Below are positions 13,081 to 20,405 of a stretch of DNA of 20,456 bases, in pieces. This stretch comes from a virus. The notes beneath the pieces were generated by a model. It did not search any database and was not told the DNA's origin. It worked only from the letters and a program-made list of their open reading frames with translations. Where the stretch lies: positions 1 through 20,456 of the IMG/VR virus record IMGVR_UViG_3300029954_000089, one strand, 5' to 3'. Every line of letters begins with the position of its first letter. The first letter of the stretch is position 1. The translations under genes were made by a program, and so were the position numbers.

Positions 13081-16000
13081 TAGGTCGGACCTCGGTTCTC
13101 ATCAGAGAATCCGGCCAGGTGAATGGGCGACAGGACCGGCTGCTCGCACTCGGTGCACATCGCCAGGTTGTGACCCTTGAAAGCGTGGGGACGAGGGGTG
13201 ACCGGCTCGGTCACCTGGATCGTCACCGTCTTGGTCGGCGCCGCGCCGGTGGAGGGACCGCCGACGATCTGCTTGACGGTGCGGGGCCGCTCGGGTCCGG
13301 TGTGCGCTAGTTCGCGCAGCTCGAGACCGAGCAGAGTCCGACGCTCCGGGTCCTCCAATGCAAAGTCGACCAACTGGAGAGCCCGGCTGCTCTTCTTCGA
13401 GCCGTGCATCTCGGTTTCCCAGTCGCCATGAGCCGTGGCCGGGGTAGCGACGTAAGCGTCGATGGTTCCCCGACCAGCGTGACGATGGGCCAGTGTGCGG
13501 TGGTAGCCGTCGGCGATGCGCAGCTTGTCGTCGGCCGGCGAATTCACGAGCACCACGGGGTCCATGTGGATACCCGAGCGGATCTGCTTGGCCATCGAGG
13601 CCACCTTGACGTCGTCGCGCGCCCCACCGGGACGGCGCTCCATCTGGATGCTGTCGAGGGGGACCTTCTTACGTGTCCAGGCGGCGTCATGCACCCAGCT
13701 AAGGGTGCGACGGGGGTAGGAGCGAGCTAGGTAGCCGTGCACCTTGTCGGCAATGTCCGTTGACTTGTCCCAGTTGATGGCCCTGCGGCGCTCGGCTATT
13801 TGGCGAGCTCGGTATTCAAGCTGAGCCCATTCGGGAGAACGCGACGGAGCCGTAGAAGGTGGGTAGCCCTGAGTCGACGGGCCTTCGCCCTCTTCTCCGA
13901 GGGGAGCAGTCTCGATGGACTCCGCGGGGCTGACAAGGTCCGCTATGTCGAGCAGGTCCTGCACGTCCTTCGGGGTGAGGATGCCTGCATCGACCGCCTT
14001 GTCCGCCGCGAGAGGGGCAAAGATGGTCGGGCTCTGCAAGGCCACGACCTCGGAGACGTCAAACCAGCCCACCTCGTTACCCAGCCGGGGAGCTAGGTGG
14101 ACGTTGATGAGGTCCTCCATTTCACCTATAAAGGAGGACATGGTTATAGTCCAGAAGTTTCTATATTCTGTGTTATGTTCCCAATATGTACCGAGGTAAG
14201 TGTGTCCGTCTGGCACCATAAGGCCCACGGTTGCGTCTATTCCTGCTGGCTCTATGGACTTGACCTTTTCCCACATAAGTCCTGGCCACAGGTTCTTAGC
14301 ACGCCACGTCCGACGATTCTGTCTGCCCGGCATAGCAGCAACTTCCCGCGCCCGCTTAACAGCCTCGGCCTTAGCCGGAATCCCAATCATATCGCAAAAG
14401 CGGACAACCTCGTCGGGGTTCTGACAGATAAGGTGATAGGACTCAAAGATACGGTCTCCCATATAAGGGAGGCCGCCCTTGGAGTGTTGGTGGATGATCC
14501 GCGAGCCGATTCCGAACCGAAGGAGTAGCTCCTGAACGTCGCGAACCAGATCGTCAGAGATCGAGACCAGGGTGATCGCTGCTCGGGCGTAGGACGTACG
14601 GCCACCGTAAGTCGCGGGCTTTGAGACGCCAGCACAACCGTCGGCCGCATAAAGCGCCTGCAGGAACGCCACCTGCACTTCTTGCCGCGCAGCGAACACA
14701 GCTGGGGGGACGTGTTTGTCCCGCGCCTTGACGCCGAGCAGGCCGTTGTCCTCGAGCAGCTTGCGCACCACACCGCCGGAGACGCCCCACTGGTCGCAAG
14801 CTCCCTCGCGGGTCTTGTACTGCCGGACGCTGTCTCCGAGGGTCTCCACGGCCCTGGTGAAGGCCTCCACGTCAGGCCCCAAGGGGCTCGTGAGCGTGAT
14901 AGCAGTCCCAGTGGAGCATCCGTCGCCGACTATGGCCCCGAGCACAGCAGCTTCCTCAACCGTCAGGGGTCCGTCGCCCTCATATGGGAGCTCGGTCGGC
15001 ACCGCGACAAGGTCGCCGGGCTTGAGTTCGCCGATGGGCGTCCAGCCCTTGACTTCGACCCCAGCTTCGCCACGCGGCACCTTTGGCTCCTCGCCTACCG
15101 CAGGACGGCCGGGAGACCCACGCTTCACGTTCCTCACCGCGGTGTAGGTGGCGGCGTAGAGAGGATGCCTGTCGTTCGCCATGATCCGACGCCCGGACTC
15201 GGTTGTCACTGCATAGGTGGGCTCGACTTTGTTCCAATGGGCGTAGGCTTCGACCCTCTTGATTTGTTCGTATGGCGTCGTGGTAAGCACGTCGAAAGTC
15301 TTACCGACTAGGTCCTTAGCCTGGTATCTTTCACCATTAGCGAGCCGCACATATTCGTTAGCTTTCAAACAATCCGCGTTTGCGTAGGTCCTCTGGCTCG
15401 CGTTGCCTATTAGGCTTTCCGGCACCCCCAACGCCACAGTGACGTCGATCTTGGCTTGCTGCCACATCTGGAGCAGCTGAGCGTCGACCGGCCGGGTACC
15501 GATCTGCTGCACCTGCACCTGCGGAATGCGCTGGTCCTTGTCAGACAGCTCGGCCTCACCGAAGATGGTCTTGCCGGCATTGTCGACGCCAGTGAACTCG
15601 GTCAGGAACTGCTCCTGCCAGGCACGGCGCATCTCCGGCTCCTCGAAGGGCGGCGAGATGACCATGTGAGCGGCAGTCAGGCCATTCTTCAACAGGCCGT
15701 TCATGAACCGCTCGATGCCGACCTGCATCGAGATGGCGCTGCGGGCGGACTCGAGAGGTGACTCCGGCTGGCGCCAGTCACGCAAGGACGGACGCCATCC
15801 GTACATGACGTTCTCGTTCTGCAGCTCGATGATGCCGTAGGGAGTCTGGTACTGGAAGCTGTCCCACCACCTGTCGCCGCCCATGGAGGGGACTGGGGTG
15901 AGGCAGGGCGACACGAGAGGCCAGAGCCCAATGACACGGTTCTGCGTGTCGAGCTGCGTCTCCCAGCCCACCTTGCCGGTCACTATGTACTGACAGACGG

Positions 16001-16421
16001 TCCAGGCCCAGAGAGCGCGAGCGGTGGTGCGGGAATTCGGGCTGCCGGGGGGCGGTCCGAGCATGTACGCGAGGGGGCACTTCAGAGTAGACGTGTTCGG
16101 GTTCCGAGCACTCTTGCCAGCCATGAAGGGGAGGGCGGCCAGCGTCTCGGCAATGGTGCGCACGCAGCGCATCACCCACAGCGACTGGTAGTAAGCCTCA
16201 ACAGAGGACGCCCCGTCCCAGTGGAGAGCGAGTGGTTGACCCGGAGAGGCAAAGGTGATGTTCGCTGTACCGGCGACTACCCCGTTCCTGGCATTGCGGC
16301 GCCCGAGAGGGATGTTGTCCACGATGTTGCCCGTGGGCCGCTGGCCCATCCCAGGCAACGTGCGCCCGGAAGTGGTGGTCTGCGGCATGGCACGCGTCGC
16401 GATGCGGTCGAGCACGCTCAT
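13059..16421 (-). CDS. Portal protein with intein and C-terminal ParB-like domain (1120-aa precursor)
   Basis: The portal ring is the DNA gate of the head. Residues 1-350 and 751-830 are the HK97/phage-type portal core (QSLWVMRCVRTIAETLA near 79-95, GVPESLIGNASQRTYANAD before the intein, TEYRNFWTIT after it). Residues 351-750 are an intein whose removal leaves about 720 residues. After a Pro/Ser linker, residues about 908-1010 form a ParB/sulfiredoxin-like domain with VPLDSI (920-925) and IADGYHRTLAHR (969-980). The tail has C1089-x2-C1092 and a later His. The start is ATG 16419-16421, overlapping the upstream stop (ATGA), with GGAG eight bases before. The gene ends in a predicted frameshift signal into MuF. 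Confidence 0.92.
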   Translation of the reverse strand: MSVLDRIATRAMPQTTTSGRTLPGMGQRPTGNIVDNIPLGRRNARNGVVAGTANITFASPGQPLALHWDGASSVEAYYQSLWVMRCVRTIAETLAALPFMAGKSARNPNTSTLKCPLAYMLGPPPGSPNSRTTARALWAWTVCQYIVTGKVGWETQLDTQNRVIGLWPLVSPCLTPVPSMGGDRWWDSFQYQTPYGIIELQNENVMYGWRPSLRDWRQPESPLESARSAISMQVGIERFMNGLLKNGLTAAHMVISPPFEEPEMRRAWQEQFLTEFTGVDNAGKTIFGEAELSDKDQRIPQVQVQQIGTRPVDAQLLQMWQQAKIDVTVALGVPESLIGNASQRTYANADCLKANEYVRLANGERYQAKDLVGKTFDVLTTTPYEQIKRVEAYAHWNKVEPTYAVTTESGRRIMANDRHPLYAATYTAVRNVKRGSPGRPAVGEEPKVPRGEAGVEVKGWTPIGELKPGDLVAVPTELPYEGDGPLTVEEAAVLGAIVGDGCSTGTAITLTSPLGPDVEAFTRAVETLGDSVRQYKTREGACDQWGVSGGVVRKLLEDNGLLGVKARDKHVPPAVFAARQEVQVAFLQALYAADGCAGVSKPATYGGRTSYARAAITLVSISDDLVRDVQELLLRFGIGSRIIHQHSKGGLPYMGDRIFESYHLICQNPDEVVRFCDMIGIPAKAEAVKRAREVAAMPGRQNRRTWRAKNLWPGLMWEKVKSIEPAGIDATVGLMVPDGHTYLGTYWEHNTEYRNFWTITMSSFIGEMEDLINVHLAPRLGNEVGWFDVSEVVALQSPTIFAPLAADKAVDAGILTPKDVQDLLDIADLVSPAESIETAPLGEEGEGPSTQGYPPSTAPSRSPEWAQLEYRARQIAERRRAINWDKSTDIADKVHGYLARSYPRRTLSWVHDAAWTRKKVPLDSIQMERRPGGARDDVKVASMAKQIRSGIHMDPVVLVNSPADDKLRIADGYHRTLAHRHAGRGTIDAYVATPATAHGDWETEMHGSKKSSRALQLVDFALEDPERRTLLGLELRELAHTGPERPRTVKQIVGGPSTGAAPTKTVTIQVTEPVTPRPHAFKGHNLAMCTECEQPVLSPIHLAGFSDENRGPTYPLAVAP
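14172..15371 (-). mobile_element. Portal intein with LAGLIDADG homing endonuclease (400 aa)
   Basis: The boundaries are clear. Cys (complement of 15369-15371) is the first residue, block B carries NDRHP (intein residues 67-71), and the C-terminus is HTYLGTYWEHN followed by Thr as the +1 residue, with His-Asn as the penultimate and last residues. The two LAGLIDADG motifs are VLGAIVGDG (143-151) and LQALYAADG (237-245). So this is a full-length mobile intein able to cut intein-free portal alleles. It interrupts the conserved ANAD/TEYRNF segment. Its ends, especially the C-terminal 30 codons, are richer in A/T and in codons such as ATA, AGA and TTT than the rest of the gene. Confidence 0.93.
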
Positions 16422-16609
16422 AGCTTCGGCTCCGGTACCGGGAGCTTGTCCCAACAGGGCACGCACACGAACGACGGGCCTGTCGGAGGAGCTCCCTTAG
16501 CTCTGATCCGGCCCTCGCGTGTCAAGGTCTTACAGATGGCGCATTGCTTCGGGTGACCAGCACGCACGCGCCGATAGTGCTTTCGCTGGCGCGTGGAGAC
16601 GGTAGTCAC
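16418..16609 (-). CDS. Small four-cysteine zinc-finger protein (63 aa)
   Basis: GTG 16607-16609 overlaps the upstream stop (GTGA); its stop overlaps the portal ATG. The product starts with a basic helix (RQRKHYRRVRAG) followed by CAIC and FVCVPC, a C-x2-C ... C-x2-C zinc knuckle spaced by about 24 residues. It is a likely nucleic-acid-binding protein. Its position between terminase and portal is where some phages carry small HNH nucleases, but no HNH residues are present here. Function unknown. Confidence 0.75.
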   Translation of the reverse strand: MTTVSTRQRKHYRRVRAGHPKQCAICKTLTREGRIRAKGAPPTGPSFVCVPCWDKLPVPEPKL

Positions 16610-16866
16610 AGGTTCTGCTCACGCCGGAATATGGCGTTCTCGCGGGAGGCTCTCAGGGCAGCCGCGTTACGTTCGTCGAGGGTTGGAAGAGGCGCAGGTG
16701 AAGGGAACACCCTTCTGGCTGCTGTCTGTGCTGCCAATTGGGCCAACTCCCCTTCCGTCATCCGAGCCAACGTTGTCGGGAGCCGGCGGTGAGCAACTAT
16801 GTAGCCGGTGAAGAACCCGGTCGAGGCACATACTACGCCTATTACGATGTAGAGGGTGACAATCAC
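16606..16866 (-). CDS. Small membrane protein with one N-terminal helix (86 aa)
   Basis: The start is GTG 16864-16866, overlapping the stop of the Cys-rich gene (GTGA). Residues 2-22 are strongly hydrophobic (IVTLYIVIGVVCASTGFFTG), followed by a basic HRR and a soluble helical tail with TEGELAQLAAQTAARR. It would sit in the inner membrane with the tail in the cytoplasm. Longer readings to 17085 cover the Cys-rich gene and look like shadow. The role is unknown; it is unusual inside a packaging module. Confidence 0.7.
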   Translation of the reverse strand: MIVTLYIVIGVVCASTGFFTGYIVAHRRLPTTLARMTEGELAQLAAQTAARRVFPSPAPLPTLDERNAAALRASRENAIFRREQNL

Positions 16867-17036
16867 AGCCCGTGGTCCCTGGGGGTGTGGCTGCAGTCGC
16901 AGAGTTCGTCGGGATTGTCGCCCGGCGCAAGCTGGTAGTCCATGCAGGTGCAGTCCTGGACGTTCTCCTGTATCGGCGGCTTGTTGCGTCCGTGGGGTCG
17001 CCATTCCATGACAGCGTGAGTGCAGGGCATGTTCAT
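16863..17036 (-). CDS. Tiny Cys/His-rich protein (57 aa)
   Basis: This gene exactly bridges two neighbours: ATG 17034-17036 overlaps the upstream TGA (ATGA), and its TGA overlaps the next GTG (GTGA). A second in-frame ATG lies at 17028-17030. The product has C5-x-H7, C29-x-C31 and C46-x-C48-x-H50, enough ligands for one or two zinc ions, between Pro- and Asp-rich stretches. I do not recognise a family. Short gene, but the junctions and the regular Cys pattern make it credible. Confidence 0.6.
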   Translation of the reverse strand: MNMPCTHAVMEWRPHGRNKPPIQENVQDCTCMDYQLAPGDNPDELCDCSHTPRDHGL

Positions 17037-17236
17037 GGTGTGGGGCGCTCGATTTCAATCCTGAGTCCGTCACCAGTAACGGCAATCACCTTGTTCGGGA
17101 GGCTGCTAGCGTCGCCCCAGCAGTCAAGTAGGTGATGTGCAGTCTCCGCGTTAGTTCCTGACGGCAAGTGAAGAATGATGACGTCATCGGGGCGGACTTC
17201 AGCAACCTGGATTCGCTCAATCTTCGGGAGTCTCAT
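17033..17236 (-). CDS. Small conserved-type phage protein after terminase (67 aa)
   Basis: ATG 17234-17236 overlaps the terminase stop (ATGA), so it is coupled to terminase translation. The product (MRLPKIERIQVAEVRPDDVI...) alternates short strands and one helix: VRPDDVIILHL, then AETAHHLLDCW, then KVIAVTGDGLRIEI. Similar small alpha/beta proteins with a RPGDV.V.. pattern occur in many actinobacteriophages near the terminase. Function unknown. A longer reading to 17320 lies inside the terminase gene and is rejected. Confidence 0.7.
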   Translation of the reverse strand: MRLPKIERIQVAEVRPDDVIILHLPSGTNAETAHHLLDCWGDASSLPNKVIAVTGDGLRIEIERPTP

Positions 17237-19794
17237 GAAGCAGAGCCTACGACTTGGTTCGCCCGACGTCCCACTTTGCCAGCGAAGGTCATGCGCGCGC
17301 GACGCACCTCCCAGAGACATGCCTGGATAACGGCATCAGCGGAGTCAGTCGAACGGTGGATTCGAGCCTTGATTTCCTCCTTGGATTCGACCTGAATCTT
17401 CCCTCCACGAGAGATTTTCCAGCGCACGGCCGTCAGGTCGCCTACCATCAAGTCGTCGTCAGGTAGAGCGAGCATTGCACCCGCGGCCGGGTCGAGAAGG
17501 TCACGGAGGTACCACCAGGCGGCGGCTCGACAATTCCTTGCGACCGTTGACTTAGACCGATAGGCCCCAGTTGAAGTTTCCATCGTGTAGACGTAGGAGC
17601 CGCCATGCCGGGACGCAGGAATGACATCAATGCTGACGACATCGTTAGTCGGTATCTGGCGGGCGAGTCCCTGCACTCGCTGAGCAAGCGTTACGGGGTC
17701 GACCGGGACGTGCCACGGCGAGTTTTGCGAGAACACAACATCGGTCCACGGAATCAGGCCGAGGCCGCGTTGCTCTTGCGTTCCCAAGTAGCCGACCCGG
17801 TCGGACTCGTTGACAACTACTTGGCCGGTGAGTCTGCCAAAGCCCTGGGCAGGCGACTCGGACTGGCCGAACGCGTCGTAACACGTACCCTGTGCCAGCA
17901 GGGTGTAGCCCTCAGAGCCAACACCGAAGCCAACCGGCTGCGATCCGAGCGGATGACCGAAGCCGAGCATCGCGCTCGAACGGCCATGTGGGCGGACGGC
18001 TGGAACACGCCAATCAGCGTGCCGTCCTTCGTCCCTAAGAACATTGTTGGTCTTCGTCGGGCTGCTCTCACTCGACAGATCACCTTGTCCAAGCAACTCC
18101 CAGACGAGTTGCGGGTTCGAGCTCTGTTGCCCCCGGCCTGGGGGGTAGAGCAACTGCCCGTTGACCGTTACAACCTCGACTTCGCCCACGGGACGGTCGC
18201 CGTGGAAGTTCACAGCGCCGCTTACCATCCGTTCTGGTTCAAACAACATGCGAGCCGCGCCGTAGACCTCGCTGAGCGTGGGTGGCACCTGGCCTATCTC
18301 TGGCTGACCAAAGGACATGCCCTGTCCGAACGAGGCGTCGCAGAGCTTGTCGCCCACGCTGAGCGCCTGGACAGGGACCCAGCCCCCGAGCGTCAGTACA
18401 TTGTGATTCGGGGTTGCGGTGAAGTCATCTCCACCGGCCGTCTTGACCCGGTAGAGCGGACCATCGTGCCAGCTTCTCCAGATTCGCCGTAGCTGACCGA
18501 TAGGAGCGACTCGAGCATCGCCTGTCAGGCAATTGAGAAAACGGTGCTCCCCGGTCCTGTCCGTACGGTCCGTCGCCTCCGAAGCATTGAACGGAATGGC
18601 CCTGCGACCATGCTCCTGCCGCACCATGTCAAAGACGCCGGCTCCGACCCCGATGGTGTCAACGACAGCGCGAGCACCCTGGTGAGCATGGAGAGCCGCG
18701 TTGACCCACCCGGCCGTGATGGTCGTGTCGTCCCAGTTGTGGTGCTCGAGTCGAGTGACAACGTGGCCTGCCTTGTAGGCAAGGACGGTTTCGTCGTCAC
18801 CCTCTCGTGCAACGTCAACTCCGAGGTCCGTGTATTTCTCGATTGGTGACCCGTCGTCTACCCATTCCCGGTAGCGGTCCTGTGCCGCTTCGACCCACGC
18901 GAGCGGGATGACGCAGTTGCCCTCAGAACCCTTGAACTCACCGAGCACCCTGTTGTTGTAGAGCTGGCTCTGCGCCCCCCACTGCTTCTTGCGCTTCTCG
19001 GCCCAGTCCTCAGTGATGCGGCCAGCTGCGATGGCCTCCTTGAGGGTGATATGTCTGGTGCTCCAGTCCTCCAGACCAGGACGGTGCGCGTGAATATCGT
19101 AGAACCGTCCCTCGGGATCGCCAGGTGTGCTCTGGGCTAGGCCGAAGGCCTCGGGGAGTGTGCCGATCTTGTTGCTCGATCCAGCGAAAGCACCCTCGGC
19201 GGCGTCGAAGATGCGGGCGTCGATGGCTTTGGACTCGTCGAAGATATAGAGCAGGCAGACGGCGTGGGCGCCCTCGACGAGAGCAGGGTCCGAGGCAGCG
19301 ACAGCGAAGGCCTCGCCGTTGTCGAGCTTGAGCGCAAGGTCGAGGAGCTGTGAACTGTTGAAAGGCTTGAGACCGAGGACCTCGAATTTGATGCGGCGCG
19401 CCCAACGGTGAATCTCCGGCCAGAGGTACTTTTCGAGTTGGCGCCACGCGCCGGCGGTCGTCAGCACCTTCCAGTCGTAGCCAGCCAACTCTCGGGTGGT
19501 GGCGAACCACAAAGCCGCCATCGAGTTGGTTGTGGTCTTGCCTGTGCCGTGGCCACTGCGGACTGCGACCCTGCCGGTCTTGACAAGCTCGTCGAGCGTC
19601 CCCTCTTGGTAGGTGGTCAGGCCCTGGCCTTCGGGCCACGCAATGCATTCGCGTGCCCACAAAACGGGGTTGTACTCCCACCGCTTGATTCGAAGGCGAT
19701 TGACCTCGCGGAGCCGCAGTTCGGTTTCAGCTAGACGGCGCTGCAGCTCCGCGGGGGCGTCGATCCGGGTCGGCAACTGCTGGCGAGGGGACAC
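17233..19794 (-). CDS. terL: Large terminase subunit with intein (853-aa precursor)
   Basis: The DNA packaging motor and nuclease. The ATPase part has Walker A RSGHGTGKT (79-87) and Walker B LLYIFDE (181-187). The nuclease part has GVDVAR (D327), VVDTIG (D379) and STDSADAV (816-823) as the three acidic sites of the RNase H-like fold. Residues 422-754 are an intein, inserted between RFLN and CRAAAWWYLRDLLD in the nuclease domain; the mature enzyme would be 520 residues, normal for the family. The start is GTG 19792-19794 with no strong Shine-Dalgarno sequence; no other start is available upstream before a stop. A complete ORF for an endonuclease-like protein lies on the opposite strand within the intein. 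Confidence 0.93.
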   Translation of the reverse strand: MSPRQQLPTRIDAPAELQRRLAETELRLREVNRLRIKRWEYNPVLWARECIAWPEGQGLTTYQEGTLDELVKTGRVAVRSGHGTGKTTTNSMAALWFATTRELAGYDWKVLTTAGAWRQLEKYLWPEIHRWARRIKFEVLGLKPFNSSQLLDLALKLDNGEAFAVAASDPALVEGAHAVCLLYIFDESKAIDARIFDAAEGAFAGSSNKIGTLPEAFGLAQSTPGDPEGRFYDIHAHRPGLEDWSTRHITLKEAIAAGRITEDWAEKRKKQWGAQSQLYNNRVLGEFKGSEGNCVIPLAWVEAAQDRYREWVDDGSPIEKYTDLGVDVAREGDDETVLAYKAGHVVTRLEHHNWDDTTITAGWVNAALHAHQGARAVVDTIGVGAGVFDMVRQEHGRRAIPFNASEATDRTDRTGEHRFLNCLTGDARVAPIGQLRRIWRSWHDGPLYRVKTAGGDDFTATPNHNVLTLGGWVPVQALSVGDKLCDASFGQGMSFGQPEIGQVPPTLSEVYGAARMLFEPERMVSGAVNFHGDRPVGEVEVVTVNGQLLYPPGRGQQSSNPQLVWELLGQGDLSSESSPTKTNNVLRDEGRHADWRVPAVRPHGRSSAMLGFGHPLGSQPVGFGVGSEGYTLLAQGTCYDAFGQSESPAQGFGRLTGQVVVNESDRVGYLGTQEQRGLGLIPWTDVVFSQNSPWHVPVDPVTLAQRVQGLARQIPTNDVVSIDVIPASRHGGSYVYTMETSTGAYRSKSTVARNCRAAAWWYLRDLLDPAAGAMLALPDDDLMVGDLTAVRWKISRGGKIQVESKEEIKARIHRSTDSADAVIQACLWEVRRARMTFAGKVGRRANQVVGSAS
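17533..18531 (-). mobile_element. Terminase intein (333 aa) lacking a sense-strand LAGLIDADG motif
   Basis: The intein starts at Cys422 (CLTGDARV, block A) and has TPNHNVL (461-467) as block B with T-x2-H. It ends VYTMETSTGAYRSKSTVARN with Asn754 followed by Cys755. The penultimate residue is Arg, not the usual His. The middle holds PTLSEVY and VNFHGDRPVGEVEVV, a pattern I recall from phage Hint/intein sequences, but no LAGLIDADG or HNH motif. Its coding DNA is shared with an antisense ORF (17605-18492) that looks like the homing nuclease of this element. Confidence 0.88.
17605..18492 (+). CDS. Antisense Vsr/EDxHD-like homing endonuclease candidate inside the terminase intein (295 aa)
   Basis: ATG 17605-17607 has TAGGAG five bases upstream, a good Shine-Dalgarno sequence on the plus strand. 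The product has two similar helix-turn-helix units, each opening with YLAGES (residues 18-23 and 72-77). The nuclease-like part has NLDFAHG (190-196; D192), VAVEVHSAAYHP (198-209; E201, H203, H208) and GWHLAYLWL (226-234). This strand order and the D/E/H pattern resemble Vsr-like EDxHD homing enzymes such as I-Bth0305I. The ORF lies entirely within the intein (72 bp from one end, 39 bp from the other) and is codon-aligned with the intein frame. Codon-aligned antisense frames often stay open by chance in GC-rich DNA; the motifs and ribosome site argue against that here. Confidence 0.7.
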   Translation: MPGRRNDINADDIVSRYLAGESLHSLSKRYGVDRDVPRRVLREHNIGPRNQAEAALLLRSQVADPVGLVDNYLAGESAKALGRRLGLAERVVTRTLCQQGVALRANTEANRLRSERMTEAEHRARTAMWADGWNTPISVPSFVPKNIVGLRRAALTRQITLSKQLPDELRVRALLPPAWGVEQLPVDRYNLDFAHGTVAVEVHSAAYHPFWFKQHASRAVDLAERGWHLAYLWLTKGHALSERGVAELVAHAERLDRDPAPERQYIVIRGCGEVISTGRLDPVERTIVPASPDSP

Positions 19795-19847
19795 AAGGTC
19801 CAGGTTAGGGCCTCATGTCCCCTCGTGCAGCTATCCTGCCACTGCAG

Positions 19848-20165
19848 CTAGCTCACGGACTCCGGCATATCCAGCTTCGGCTTGAGCAACGCGGCTGCGG
19901 CACGGAACAGGTCGTCATTCGTCATACCCGCCACGGGGTCGACGGCGATGATTGCTTCCAGCTCCGGGGTCATCTCGGGGTCCCTCATCGACCACGACTC
20001 GCTGCCATCGCCCATCAAAGACCAGCCGGTGCAGACCTGGTGCTCAGCGTCCTCAAAGTGAAGTGCCAAGGCATAGCCGCGAGGGTGAAAGACAGTCACA
20101 TTGATAAGCCACAGCAGACCGGTCGGACGTAGGTCCGCGAAAGGACGTGACTCTTGCTCAGCCAT
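19848..20165 (-). CDS. Conserved actinophage-type hypothetical protein (105 aa)
   Basis: The start is ATG 20163-20165, overlapping the stop of the RHH gene by 8 bp; a longer reading to 20231 covers that gene and is rejected. The protein has FADLRPTGLLWLINVTVFHPRG near the N-terminus, then ALALHFED, CTGWSLMGDG, and a C-terminal DDLFRAAAALL helix. I recall the same arrangement in many small actinobacteriophage proteins found just before the terminase. Function unknown. It is soluble, with no cysteine cluster or membrane segment. Confidence 0.8.
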   Translation of the reverse strand: MAEQESRPFADLRPTGLLWLINVTVFHPRGYALALHFEDAEHQVCTGWSLMGDGSESWSMRDPEMTPELEAIIAVDPVAGMTNDDLFRAAAALLKPKLDMPESVS

Positions 20166-20337
20166 GCGTGGGAGCGAGGGGGTCGTGGCCCTCGAGCTCA
20201 CCGAGGTACTTCTCGATGGCCTTGGTGACAATCTTGTTCATGCCGACCATCCGGTCCTCCGAGATGGCAGTGAGGCGCTCGTGCAGCTTGGTAGAGATGC
20301 GGAGGTTGATCGGCTTGGTGTCAGATGCCTCTGGCAT
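20158..20337 (-). CDS. Ribbon-helix-helix (Arc/CopG-like) DNA-binding protein (59 aa)
   Basis: This short gene begins with ATG 20335-20337, preceded by AAGGAGA at an ideal spacing. The N-terminal strand KPINLRIS is followed by helices LHERLTAISEDRM and NKIVTKAIEKYLGEL, the ribbon-helix-helix fold, with the second helix opening at a short turn (VGMN). Such proteins act as dimers that insert the strand into the major groove. It is the first gene after a divergent promoter region and may regulate it. It could also be a small terminase-like DNA-recognition factor; no separate small terminase is visible in the window. Confidence 0.82.
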   Translation of the reverse strand: MPEASDTKPINLRISTKLHERLTAISEDRMVGMNKIVTKAIEKYLGELEGHDPLAPTHG

Positions 20338-20367
20338 TGCAGTCTCCTTTTCGGGTTGCTTTCGGTA

Positions 20368-20397
20368 GTGACAGTATAGCCGCTAGCCGATGATAAG
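20368..20397 (+). promoter_or_regulatory. Possible plus-strand promoter of the divergent region
   Basis: GTGACA (20368-20373, five of six to TTGACA) is separated by 18 bases from GATAAG (20392-20397, four of six to TATAAT). A start just after it would give a near-leaderless transcript for a GTG at 20406 or an ATG at 20398. Weak but plausible. Confidence 0.3.
20373..20378 (-). promoter_or_regulatory. Possible -10 element for the leftward (late) operon
   Basis: The minus strand reads TATACT (five of six to TATAAT), about 35 bases before the RHH start codon. No good -35 is visible at 17-18 bases, which is common in actinobacterial promoters. It overlaps the possible plus-strand -35 by one base. 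Two TAGCCG direct repeats (20377-20382 and 20384-20389) lie between the two start regions and could be an operator. Confidence 0.35.
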
Positions 20398-20405
20398 ATG
20401 CAGTC

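Noticed and set aside
14682-15311. Plus-strand ORF (209 aa) inside the portal intein, analogous in position to the antisense gene of the terminase intein
   Set aside because: No helix-turn-helix or nuclease pattern is seen, no ribosome site was identified, and the portal intein already has both LAGLIDADG motifs in the sense frame. It is judged a shadow.
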